This document shows, piece after piece, positions 26,150-34,439 of a stretch of 64,000 bases of DNA. The notes below the pieces were generated by a model. The model was given only the letters and a program-made list of their open reading frames with translations, was not told the DNA's origin and did not search any database. Both the position numbers and the translations under genes were made by a program. Each line of letters starts with the position of its first letter. The stretch's first letter is position 1. This DNA is from Photobacterium marinum. GTDB lineage: Bacteria; Pseudomonadota; Gammaproteobacteria; Enterobacterales; Vibrionaceae. The stretch lies in NCBI RefSeq assembly GCF_000331515.1, contig NZ_AMZO01000035.1, forward strand, positions 17,724 through 81,723, read 5' to 3'.

Positions 26150-26950
26150 TTAATCAGAAAAAATCAGACATGACTTTCCGTCATGTTCTACCCGCTGGAC
26201 ACGGGTTACAAAGGTCTGTTCCAGCCGCTCGACAGTCATTACGTCATCCGGAGCCCCCTTCGCCACACAGGAGCCGTTTTTCAACAGCATCACTTTATCG
26301 GCTTCACGAAGGCTGCGATTCAAATCGTGGTTAGCCATCACAACAGCAATGCCTTTTCCTGCCATCATACGGATCAGCTTATACATCGCGGCTTCCTGTC
26401 CTATATCCAGCGCCGCGGCAGGTTCATCGAGGAGCAACAACTTTGCTTCAGGATTCAGTGTAGGCCAGACTTGCAAACACGCCGCTGCCAAGCGAACACG
26501 TTGCCATTCACCGCCAGATAATTGCTGAATATTACGGGTCAGCTTATCGGCAATATTGAGTGCCTGACATACTTCGTCTAAGGCTTCCTGGATTTTTTCA
26601 GGCACAGCCTCTGTCAAAGCGGATAAGGCCAGCGAAAGGTAATGGTAGACACCAACTGAAAATGCCGGGCGATCCTGCTGGGCAAGATAACAACGCATTC
26701 TTGCCAGCATCTGAAGATCATAGTCAGCAATTGGCTTGCCAAGCAGATTGATCTCACCGTCTCCGTCAAACAAGCCGGAAAGCATCGACAACGCAGTACT
26801 TTTCCCGCTACCGTTGGGACCGATCAAGTGAACAATCTCTCCTGCGTCAATTGAGAAAGACACGGGTAGCAAACGCGGTGGCATTGCCAGGTTTTTAACC
26901 TCTAAGATCACCCTTTCATCCTTCTTTTGATATTTGCTTTGTGATGTCAT
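26150..26950 (-). CDS. btuD: Vitamin B12 ABC transporter ATPase BtuD
   Basis: A 266-residue ATP-binding subunit with Walker A GPNGSGKST (about residues 44-52), signature LSGGEWQRVRLA, Walker B LLLLDEPAAALD, and switch His in MANHDLN. Overall arrangement and the partner BtuC indicate cobalamin import rather than iron-siderophore import. It starts 10 bases after btuC, probably translated by coupling because no good ribosome binding site is seen. No periplasmic BtuF or outer-membrane BtuB gene is in the window. Supply of B12 matters here because NrdJab depends on it. Confidence 0.87.
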   Translation of the reverse strand: MTSQSKYQKKDERVILEVKNLAMPPRLLPVSFSIDAGEIVHLIGPNGSGKSTALSMLSGLFDGDGEINLLGKPIADYDLQMLARMRCYLAQQDRPAFSVGVYHYLSLALSALTEAVPEKIQEALDEVCQALNIADKLTRNIQQLSGGEWQRVRLAAACLQVWPTLNPEAKLLLLDEPAAALDIGQEAAMYKLIRMMAGKGIAVVMANHDLNRSLREADKVMLLKNGSCVAKGAPDDVMTVERLEQTFVTRVQRVEHDGKSCLIFSD

Positions 26951-26960
26951 GACGAGAAAC

Positions 26961-27953
26961 TCAATCGATTTGGGATCTTAGCAGCATCCAGATAAATACA
27001 GGTGCACCAATACTGGTGATCACCACCCCGACAGGCAGTTCTGCAGAAGGTAAAATGATCCGGGACACAGTATCAGCAACTGCTAATAACAAACCACCTG
27101 TCATCGCAGACAGCGGCAACAAAAAACGGTTCTCTGTTCCCAATGCAAGGCGAAGCAAATGAGGCACAACCAGACCGATAAAGCCGATAACACCACCCAG
27201 CGCTACAGCGGCACCGACCAGCAGCGAAACGACTAAAATCAAACGCCAGCGAAACGCCTCAACATTCAGGCCCAGCTGCTTGGCCTGCCCTTCCCCCAAC
27301 ATCAGCAGATCCATTTTCTTACCCTGCAAACACAGCCAGACGAGAACAGGAATAACCAGCAACAACAGAGAAAGATGTGTCCAGCTTACCCCGCCGACAC
27401 TGCCCATCAGCCAGTACAGTAACTGGCGCAGGTTAAGATCATCACTAAAGTAAAATGCCCAGGTAACAATAGCACCGGACAGAATGCCAAGAGCGACACC
27501 AATTAGCAGCAATCTGGCGGTGGAAACCTTACGTCGCCGTGATAATCCGACCAGGATCGATGTAAAACACAAGGCACCGACCATCGCAGCCAGCATCATA
27601 ACGACAGGAGCAGGCTCAAAAGGTAGCGCGAAGAGCACGACAACCAAAGCCAGGCTTGAGCCACCGGAAATTCCTAACACACCAGGTTCCGCTAAAGGAT
27701 TCCCCAGCAACACCTGAAGCACTGCACCTGACACAGCAAGGGAGGCACCGATAGCAACCGCGGCCAATAACCTTGGCATCCGTAGTTGCAACAATAACTG
27801 CTGTTCTAAACCGCCGTCCGGGGCCCAGGGCAGGATAAACAGCTCACCGACTGCGAGAGAAAAAACACTGACGGCCAGCAAAGCGACTGCAATCAGAATA
27901 AAGCTGAACTTCCACCTTGCCTGCTGGCGAGAAATAAGATCGTTTAAATGCAT
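26961..27953 (-). CDS. btuC: Vitamin B12 ABC transporter permease BtuC
   Basis: A 330-residue FecCD/BtuC-type permease with about ten membrane helices. Typical segments are LRMPRLLAAVAIGASLAVSG, GNPLAEPGVLGISGG and GVIGFIGLVVPHLLRL. Length matches E. coli BtuC (326). It is followed by btuD. No cobalamin riboswitch is visible in the 124 bases upstream. The siderophore family of FecCD permeases is related, so the B12 assignment depends on the fit of both subunits to BtuCD. Confidence 0.85.
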   Translation of the reverse strand: MHLNDLISRQQARWKFSFILIAVALLAVSVFSLAVGELFILPWAPDGGLEQQLLLQLRMPRLLAAVAIGASLAVSGAVLQVLLGNPLAEPGVLGISGGSSLALVVVLFALPFEPAPVVMMLAAMVGALCFTSILVGLSRRRKVSTARLLLIGVALGILSGAIVTWAFYFSDDLNLRQLLYWLMGSVGGVSWTHLSLLLLVIPVLVWLCLQGKKMDLLMLGEGQAKQLGLNVEAFRWRLILVVSLLVGAAVALGGVIGFIGLVVPHLLRLALGTENRFLLPLSAMTGGLLLAVADTVSRIILPSAELPVGVVITSIGAPVFIWMLLRSQID

Positions 27954-28077
27954 TGGTCGAACACGGTAAAAAGGAAGCTTTAACCATACCGTCTCACCGT
28001 AAGATTGGAAAGCAGACTACCTGTAATTTGAATTATATATCAGTCAATTGCCTGCTTTTCACCAGATTAGAAGCGAT

Positions 28078-29124
28078 TTACTGACGTAACGTCACTTGTT
28101 CGCCAAGATCTACATCCGCCTGTTGAACAAGAAGGCATGCCCGGTGTCCGAGCGCAACCCGGGAATTAGGGAACACTACCGCCTCTCCGCCTGACAGGGA
28201 AAAGTACTCGACGTCCTCATCGCTTCCCAATAATTTCCCTTGTTCAAAGAATGTGAAATTGGCGAGCTCATCTGGGAAGGTAAAAGAAAATTGTTCTGAG
28301 TGTTTAATCAGTGTCCGAGTAACCTTATAGATTTTGAGCTCATCGTTTTGCCATTCAGAGGGAAGTTCCTGCTCGGTTACCAATGCAAGCAGAGCCTCAT
28401 AAAATAGCTCCAGAGAAGACAAGTCGTTCTCGCCGAATTCTGCGACTTTTCCCAATTCCAACGTCAAGGCCTGAGCGGCATAATACTCCGCACTGTGCCA
28501 ACTAAATGTTGGCGAAGATGCATTTGACATCAACACGGCTTCAATTCCGGCCCTCGACAAAAAGGAAAACAAACGGTTACTACGGGTCGGTTTAGCGGTA
28601 AATGGGCTAACCGCAAAGGTATAATGCTTTGAATCTCGAATAGCGCTGTGCATATCTAAATGCCAGCGGTCTTTATTCTCCGCTCTTGAACCGGCAAAAA
28701 AGTGACTGATTACCTTCTGGAGCTGATTTGCAACTTTACAGTCAACATTGCGTTCTTCATTGTGGCCTTTAAAAAGACGGTTCATATTTTCATCGATATA
28801 ACGGGTCTGAGCATTGATAGCTTCCGGGTGACCGATAATCAATAAGATTCGATGAGCCGGTATAACCCGCCCCTGCAAAACCCCTTCCGTTAACCTCTGC
28901 ACCAACTCGATAGGACTGGTTTCATCACCATGAATACCGGATGAAAGCACAATGTCTTTCTCTGTCCCCTTGATATTTGGCGGTGTCACCTGAAGCACAC
29001 CACGCATTAATAGCTGGCATTGAACTCCGGATGAAACTGTCCATTCAGCCGTTTCAAAAGGCTGTGATAAATCCAGCGTCGCACCGAGAAAGTCTCCGTC
29101 CCTGACCTGCTGTACTAACGCCAT
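28078..29124 (-). CDS. astE: Succinylglutamate desuccinylase
   Basis: A 348-residue zinc hydrolase of the AstE/aspartoacylase family. Zn ligands are in SGIHGDETSP (His, Glu) and LDMHSAIR (His), and the catalytic Glu is in LTLELGKVAEFG. It releases succinate and glutamate from N-succinylglutamate, the last step of the arginine succinyltransferase pathway. The other ast genes are not in the window, a dispersed arrangement seen in some Vibrionaceae. GGAGG lies six bases before the ATG. It is 124 bases upstream of btuC on the same strand with no terminator between, so cotranscription is possible. Confidence 0.9.
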   Translation of the reverse strand: MALVQQVRDGDFLGATLDLSQPFETAEWTVSSGVQCQLLMRGVLQVTPPNIKGTEKDIVLSSGIHGDETSPIELVQRLTEGVLQGRVIPAHRILLIIGHPEAINAQTRYIDENMNRLFKGHNEERNVDCKVANQLQKVISHFFAGSRAENKDRWHLDMHSAIRDSKHYTFAVSPFTAKPTRSNRLFSFLSRAGIEAVLMSNASSPTFSWHSAEYYAAQALTLELGKVAEFGENDLSSLELFYEALLALVTEQELPSEWQNDELKIYKVTRTLIKHSEQFSFTFPDELANFTFFEQGKLLGSDEDVEYFSLSGGEAVVFPNSRVALGHRACLLVQQADVDLGEQVTLRQ

Positions 29125-29281
29125 ACATAACCTCCGTGTTATTACTGTTATTCAGTGGATGTCACTACATATCAACATACCAAAAGGTTACACCTTTGTA
29201 ACATTGTTATTTTAAGTTTGTGATATTCAATAACGGGAAAAAGATAGGAAAAAGAAGCTGGAAGGGAAAGATATAAGAAGC

Positions 29282-29312
29282 AAAAAGGGAACTGTGACAA
29301 ACACAGCTCCCC
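29282..29312 (-). terminator. Terminator of the three-gene envelope operon
   Basis: On the minus strand GGGAGCTGTG / CACAGTTCCC with one mismatch and a 5-base loop, followed by TTTTTG, 43 bases after the last gene. Confidence 0.75.
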
Positions 29313-29354
29313 TTTCTATACAACAGCTTCTATCTGACAGAAAGCTGACTAAGA

Positions 29355-30494
29355 TTAACGGCACTCGGTAACTTTAACCGCTCTGACTTTCAACTCTTCC
29401 GCTTTACAACCTAAATCTGACGTAAGCTTATCGGTGTCACCGAAACAGCCCATATCAAAACTGGTAAAGTAATCCAGAACACCGGTCGTTGAACGTGCAC
29501 TTACCGGGCAACTTACCCGATAATGAACATCCACGCATCCCACCGCTTTAGGTTCCACTTTCGGTAACTGGCCACCAATGTGAATTTCACCATAGCAGTT
29601 CATCGCCCCCAAGCGTGTACCGGAAAGCAGCTTATCAAGATAAGCCTTCTTGGCTTGCTGTTTAGCCAGTTTTTCAGCCTGCAACTGACGTTCCTTTTCC
29701 TGTTGCTGGCGTTCTTTCTCACGCTGACGGGCCAATTGTTCCGCCTCACGCTTGCGAGCCAGCTCCAGCTCTCTTCTGCGTTCTTGTTCAGCCTTTCTTT
29801 TCTGCTCAGCTAAAGCACGTTGCTGATCTTCATAACGCTGTTGCTTGCGTTGCCACTCAGCCTCTCTTTCTCTGGCCCGACGCTGCTCTTCAAGATATTC
29901 ACGTCGCTGTTGCTCCTGCATCGCATTGGCCTGACGTATCGCCGAATTAATTTCGAGATTCCGCTGTGCATTCCTTTCAGCAAGATCTGATAGTCCCTGC
30001 GACAAACCTTGCATGAATGTATTCATCGCTAAGTTATCATCAGACTCCATTTCTCGTTCCATCTCAAGGCGACGTAACCGTGCGACCTCTCGCTGTCTTT
30101 CACACTCTCGACGTTCAGCTTCGCGTTTACGCTGTTTAGCCAGTGCAATTTCTTTGGCTTCCAGTTTACGTTCGGACTCAAGATCATTCCTGACTCGCGC
30201 TAACTGTGCTTTGTCTGATTCACTGTTCGCATACTCCGACGCTTCAGAAAGCCTCTCTTGCGCACATGAATAAAGACGACTTGAAATACAACTGCTTGCC
30301 TGCCGTAAAGCTTCACGAAAATCCATGCGATCCAGTTCATCCAATTGGTCAAGCATGTCCAGCATGGCTTTCATTTCCTGCTCACTAGGCTGATTCGAGT
30401 CAGCGGCCTTGGAGTATGCATAATTTGTAACCGACAAGAGGCTGAATGCAACAATAACCGGCTTGATAAATGATTTCATTTTATCTCTTTGCAT
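29355..30494 (-). CDS. Secreted coiled-coil protein of unknown function
   Basis: A 379-residue protein, third gene of an envelope operon. A signal peptide occupies about residues 6-31 (hydrophobic VIVAFSLLSV, then NYAYSKA). Residues about 95-290 are nearly continuous coiled coil, very rich in Arg, Glu, Gln and Lys with runs such as REREAEWQRKQQ and KERQQQEKERQ. The C-terminal 85 residues form a small cysteine-containing domain (six Cys, including MNCYGEIHIGG and MGCFGDTDK). The ATG at 30494 overlaps the previous stop (TAATG) and has GAGG five bases upstream; an ATG at 30479 with AGAG before it is an alternative. I recognise no family; a periplasmic scaffold is one guess. Confidence 0.75.
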   Translation of the reverse strand: MQRDKMKSFIKPVIVAFSLLSVTNYAYSKAADSNQPSEQEMKAMLDMLDQLDELDRMDFREALRQASSCISSRLYSCAQERLSEASEYANSESDKAQLARVRNDLESERKLEAKEIALAKQRKREAERRECERQREVARLRRLEMEREMESDDNLAMNTFMQGLSQGLSDLAERNAQRNLEINSAIRQANAMQEQQRREYLEEQRRAREREAEWQRKQQRYEDQQRALAEQKRKAEQERRRELELARKREAEQLARQREKERQQQEKERQLQAEKLAKQQAKKAYLDKLLSGTRLGAMNCYGEIHIGGQLPKVEPKAVGCVDVHYRVSCPVSARSTTGVLDYFTSFDMGCFGDTDKLTSDLGCKAEELKVRAVKVTECR

Positions 30495-32191
30495 TATCGC
30501 CTCGCTTTCGGCTTAAGCTGATTTAACTCGAGAATGTTGTTCATAGTGGCATTCATCTGCTGTGTGGCAGCTACAACACGCAACCACTGTGATTTTTCCT
30601 GCTCACCGATATTGATTACAGAAAGAATGCCAACCAATTGCTTACGAGCTTCATAACTCTTACATCGAGGTGTTGATGGCAACTCTGGAATGTCTGCATG
30701 CTCAGGAATACCCGGCAAACGGACTACCGGCTGGGTAAGTTGTTTCACCGGTCGTAACAGACAGGCATCAAACAGTTTGTTTTGCTCAGGGTTTAACTGA
30801 CCGTGGATTTGATCGATCCTGGCCTGATCATCCAGATGCTTAAAATACCGTGTTCCTTCTGCCATCATCCGGCGCTCAGCACGAACAAAAGCCAACTCTT
30901 CCAGCAGAATCTGGCCATTAAGCAGGAACTTATCATTCTTGAGCCGGGAATAGTAACGGTAATCCCGCTTGATATTTTTCATCCTTTGCTCTGGAGAAAT
31001 GCTAAGGTAGCTTTCCATATCCGAAAAAGCCGGATAACTCATCGCTTCGTTAACTAAATCGACGGCATCACTGTAAAACGACTCTGTGCTTGAGAAGTAA
31101 TACCCCTGCTGTTCGGCCGTCTCTAATGAGTTGAGCTTGTCCCCCTGAGCCAGCGGTGACGTTCTGGCTGCAGCAAATAGCTTATCAGGACGGATGAAAT
31201 CTTCGTTCAGCGCTTCATCGGTATTGATTTGCGGCATCAATGAGCGCAGATTTTGCTGTAACAAGGATGCGCAATTCTTACTGAAAAAGCGGTATTCCCC
31301 TGAATATCGCCAGTGGATATCAGCCAGTTCCCTGACCATTTGTTCGCTTTGATGTTTATCCAGGTTCAGCGGCAATGAATAGACTTCCCGAAATTCGCTG
31401 ATAGCGTAATCACGGTAAGCATCAATAAACGGAAACGCAAAAAGGTAGGCATTATATTGCCCGGACAGTGCTTTCACAGTATCCAGTTCAAACTCATCAA
31501 TGTGTGCCATATAGCCGAGAACAAGGTGCTCGAAAACGTTAGTATCACAACTTTCTTTTTCTGGAAGTCCTTTTTCAGACTCGTCTTCAGGACAAATCAC
31601 CAGGCGCAGTGCAACATGCCCGAAACTAGAACTTAAGTTCTTCCCCTCTCCGGCAAAAAGCAGATGAATTTCACTGACCTGCTCCGGTGCTACCCAAGCA
31701 ATCTTTCCGCCTTTATAGCGGTCAACGACAAAAAACGGAACTTTGTCCTGACATTTAAGAGCTGTCACCTGAACTTGATAACGCTGCTGAAAATAACGGG
31801 CGAAAACTGGCTGACGACAGGCAAAATCTGGCTGCAACAGATAGTCTGATAATACTTCAGCAAATGATGAAGCTCCTTGTTCACTACCGCTGACAACCTC
31901 ATCTAGCTGGTAAAAAGATTCATCAGCAACCAACACAGGATTATCAGCAGACTGAATAAGCTCAACCAATAATTTCTTGCCAGACAAAGACTGTCTTTCC
32001 GGTGAAATGGTCTGAGATATACGGGTCTGAGCCTCCTGCTCAATAGCACGGTGAACATCAGCTGGGACAGCTGATAACTGTGCCTCTAGTAATTGCCAGT
32101 CGTTTGCTGAGATTGGTTTCGATACTTGCTGAACAGATTGTTGAGCACACCCTGCCAGTAGCAGGGTGATAATTATAATTAATCGTTTCAT
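30494..32191 (-). CDS. DUF4105-containing lipoprotein
   Basis: A 565-residue protein with a lipoprotein signal (IIITLLLAGC, lipid Cys at 15). The core around residues 150-340 matches what I know of DUF4105/Lnb-type periplasmic proteins: a conserved His in SSSFGHVALRL, a central FEHLVLGYM, and a conserved Cys in FFSKNCASLLQQ, an arrangement like NlpC/P60 thiol hydrolases. The remaining 200 residues are helical and unassigned. It lies between a PEGA/Sel1-like protein and a secreted coiled coil, overlapping the latter by one base. A hydrolase acting on envelope lipid or peptide bonds is possible, but that is inference. Confidence 0.75.
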   Translation of the reverse strand: MKRLIIIITLLLAGCAQQSVQQVSKPISANDWQLLEAQLSAVPADVHRAIEQEAQTRISQTISPERQSLSGKKLLVELIQSADNPVLVADESFYQLDEVVSGSEQGASSFAEVLSDYLLQPDFACRQPVFARYFQQRYQVQVTALKCQDKVPFFVVDRYKGGKIAWVAPEQVSEIHLLFAGEGKNLSSSFGHVALRLVICPEDESEKGLPEKESCDTNVFEHLVLGYMAHIDEFELDTVKALSGQYNAYLFAFPFIDAYRDYAISEFREVYSLPLNLDKHQSEQMVRELADIHWRYSGEYRFFSKNCASLLQQNLRSLMPQINTDEALNEDFIRPDKLFAAARTSPLAQGDKLNSLETAEQQGYYFSSTESFYSDAVDLVNEAMSYPAFSDMESYLSISPEQRMKNIKRDYRYYSRLKNDKFLLNGQILLEELAFVRAERRMMAEGTRYFKHLDDQARIDQIHGQLNPEQNKLFDACLLRPVKQLTQPVVRLPGIPEHADIPELPSTPRCKSYEARKQLVGILSVINIGEQEKSQWLRVVAATQQMNATMNNILELNQLKPKARR

Positions 32192-32204
32192 CGTGATGTC
32201 CGAC

Positions 32205-33341
32205 TCACCGTGATGCTAATAGCGGGTCATCAGACTGTTCATTGCGGATCTGTTGCTGCTGATATGCTTTGGCCATCATTGAGTCAGGCTTGGCCCACGC
32301 TGAAGCATGCGCGGCTAATTGCTCCGAAAGATATACCTGGCGAGTCATGTTAATTGGCGTTGAAATAACATCAAGCAAGGTACTCGAAGCTGAAACCAAA
32401 GGCCCTCCAAGAGTGATAGCGAAAGGATTTTCCTCCTCTGAGATAATTTCCATCCCACCCTCCAGGAAGCGGGTGTATGAAATGCCATCAATCTCTTTAC
32501 GAATTTCTTTACGCTTGGCTTGAGCTACTTTCTGTTGTTTTACTTCATTGATTTTCTCTAGCCAATACTGAGCCTGCTCAGTACTTTGCTCGAAACCTTT
32601 ACCAGTCTTATATCGCTGGCTTACAGATTCCATGGCTTTTACATTGCCTGCTTTAGCCGAAGTTAATTCAGCCTGTGCATTTGCAGACTCAATATTCTTG
32701 CGCCAAAGCTGAGCCTGCTCGTCACTTTGTACGACTCCCTTACCTTCTTCATAACGCTTAATCAGTTTCGTCATAGCTGTTATGTTTCCGGCTTTAGCTG
32801 CTGCCAGATCCATTTCGGCCAGCACTGATTCGCGCTTCTGTTGCCAATAGCGGGCTTTATTCAAATTCTTTGCGATACCTTCGCCGACGGTATAACGCTG
32901 CACCATTTGAGCCATTGCGTCCAGATCACCGCTACGAGCTGCTATCAAATCAGCTTGTGCGGCTTGACGTAATTGTTTTTCAGCCGCTTGTTGTCGTGCT
33001 TTTTTAGCACTCGCAGTCAACTCAACCGCTCCCAATACAACATCAATACGCTGAGGGACACCTTGAACAACATTTAGCTGTTTAACAAAAATCTGTTCAT
33101 GTTCATCATCGACCTTTTTTTGCGCACGCAATGTCGACTTTCCGGCCTTGACCGGGATGTCCAGTTTTGGGCATGTACCCTTATATTCGTTGTTAATAAA
33201 AATACGGGTTTCAGTGTCATTCTTATCGCATTTAACACGAACAATTGAATAACCGGCATTGGCTGTGCCGCTTACAATCAGCAAGCCTGACAACAAAAAA
33301 AGGCTGCGGGATAGTTTTTTAGAGTATGGTGGTTTCAGCAT
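32205..33341 (-). CDS. Secreted protein with PEGA-like domain and Sel1-like repeats
   Basis: A 378-residue protein with a signal peptide (SLFLLSGLLIVSGTANA, about residues 12-28). Residues about 30-105 resemble a PEGA-type beta domain (IFINNEYKGTCPKLDIPVKAG). Three repeats of about 42 residues follow, starting at DLIAARSGDLDAMAQ, DLAAAKAGNITAMTK and ELTSAKAGNVKAMES, each with a Y-x2-G-x-G and a W pattern, so they are Sel1/TPR-like. A last domain of about 100 residues is unassigned. The start at 33341 gives a normal signal peptide; GGAG lies 12 bases upstream. First gene of a three-gene operon; a 19-codon ORF with a better ribosome binding site precedes it. Confidence 0.72.
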   Translation of the reverse strand: MLKPPYSKKLSRSLFLLSGLLIVSGTANAGYSIVRVKCDKNDTETRIFINNEYKGTCPKLDIPVKAGKSTLRAQKKVDDEHEQIFVKQLNVVQGVPQRIDVVLGAVELTASAKKARQQAAEKQLRQAAQADLIAARSGDLDAMAQMVQRYTVGEGIAKNLNKARYWQQKRESVLAEMDLAAAKAGNITAMTKLIKRYEEGKGVVQSDEQAQLWRKNIESANAQAELTSAKAGNVKAMESVSQRYKTGKGFEQSTEQAQYWLEKINEVKQQKVAQAKRKEIRKEIDGISYTRFLEGGMEIISEEENPFAITLGGPLVSASSTLLDVISTPINMTRQVYLSEQLAAHASAWAKPDSMMAKAYQQQQIRNEQSDDPLLASR

Positions 33342-33598
33342 TATAATTATGGCTCCAGGCGTTGTTTTATCCATCGACGCCGGAATCATACGTACATTCC
33401 CACAGGCAATAATTGACTGGCATCATTATCGCCTCGCTGAATAGAGACGCAAAACACTACACAGCAATTGAATGCCATTCCTTTATGTCATCAAAGTATG
33501 TATATACAGACAAGAATATTAAACAGGGGTGATTGCAACAGAGTGAATTGACGAGATATAGCAAGCTGTCTGTTCTGCAGATTCAAGGAAGGGAAAAG
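33342..33598. other. Upstream region of the envelope operon
   Basis: Contains a possible 19-codon leader ORF and a TGTATATACA palindrome at 33499-33508 identical to that of the hut promoter. No other gene is supported up to the ihfA terminator. Confidence 0.4.
33367..33426 (-). CDS. Possible 19-residue leader ORF before the envelope operon
   Basis: ATG 33426 has GAGG five bases upstream (context AGCGAGGCGATAATG, identical over 15 bases to the start of the third gene of the operon at 30494). The frame encodes MMPVNYCLWECTYDSGVDG and ends 25 bases before the next start. Having a better ribosome binding site than the first large gene, it could couple or regulate translation. It could also be chance. 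Confidence 0.3.
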   Translation of the reverse strand: MMPVNYCLWECTYDSGVDG

Positions 33599-33643
33599 CA
33601 AATAAAAGAAAACCCAAGTGAGTCTACACACCTCACTTGGGTT
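33599..33643 (-). terminator. Terminator of ihfA
   Basis: On the minus strand a 12-bp stem AACCCAAGTGAG / CTCACTTGGGTT with 9-base loop, then TTCTTTTATTT. Confidence 0.88.
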
Positions 33644-33667
33644 CTGTTGTTATCGCACTTAAAACTG

Positions 33668-33964
33668 CTATTTTTCGATTTCGATACTTTCTACGCGAGC
33701 TTTAAGTTTTTGGCCTGGGCGGAAAGTAACAACACGGCGGGCAGAAATTGGAATATCTTCGCCCGTTTTAGGATTTCTTCCTGGTCGCTCATTCTTGTCG
33801 CGCAGATCAAAGTTACCAAAACCTGATAGCTTCACCTGCTCGCCATTTTCCAGAGCTTTCCTGATTTCTTCAAAGAAGACTTCCACCGTATCCTTGGCGT
33901 CCCGTTTGCTCAATCCAACATTCTCAAACAGGTTCTCAGCCAAATCGGCTTTTGTGAGCGCCAT
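33668..33964 (-). CDS. ihfA: Integration host factor alpha subunit
   Basis: A 98-residue HU/IHF family DNA-bending protein. The N-terminal ALTKADLAENLFE and the family signature GFGNFDLRDKNERPGRNPKT (beta arm with the intercalating Pro) are plain, and the length matches IhfA. The start at 33964 follows GAGGG by eight bases; an ATG at 33979 lies before that site. With IhfB it bends DNA in recombination, replication and sigma-54 promoter activation. In E. coli it follows pheT directly; here pheT ends in a terminator and a gap of 475 bases intervenes, so ihfA needs its own promoter. Confidence 0.96.
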   Translation of the reverse strand: MALTKADLAENLFENVGLSKRDAKDTVEVFFEEIRKALENGEQVKLSGFGNFDLRDKNERPGRNPKTGEDIPISARRVVTFRPGQKLKARVESIEIEK

Positions 33965-34350
33965 AGATAATTCCCTCAAGACTATGTTGAATGGATAGCA
34001 GACATAAACTTAGTTATATCCACTGCGAATTAGTCACTGGAAATAAAGGTTTTACTGGCGACTCACTATGCACCCTACGACGCCAGTTAAGTGCTTTATT
34101 CCAACTAGAGACAAGTTTAAGCCAACTAGCTGATTTCCGCCAACTTTTTTCGTTAATCTTGGTACTAAATTATTGTTTTTTAATAGCAAGAAAAGGCAAA
34201 AATCATGCACCTGGTTGTGCTTCTGATTCAAATGATGCAAAAATAACCACTACAAAATCATTTGTATACCGCATAAGTAACTATATTCTAAGCCAGATTC
34301 AGTAAATACCCCTAAGTATCAGATTGTTATAATGTTTTAGATACAGATCA
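33965..34350. other. Gap between pheT terminator and ihfA
   Basis: Almost 390 bases holding no supported gene; it must carry the ihfA promoter. Plus-strand open frames here lack ribosome binding sites. No clear operator was recognised. Confidence 0.4.
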
Positions 34351-34378
34351 AAAAAAAGCAGCCCATAAGGGCTGCTTT
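34351..34378 (-). terminator. Terminator of pheST
   Basis: On the minus strand AAAGCAGCCC / GGGCTGCTTT with a 4-base loop and a run of T, 61 bases after pheT. Confidence 0.9.
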
Positions 34379-34439
34379 CATAAAACAATGACTTAAAAAG
34401 CAATAAAGTTTTATCGATTTAAGCCGTCATTGTCCACTA

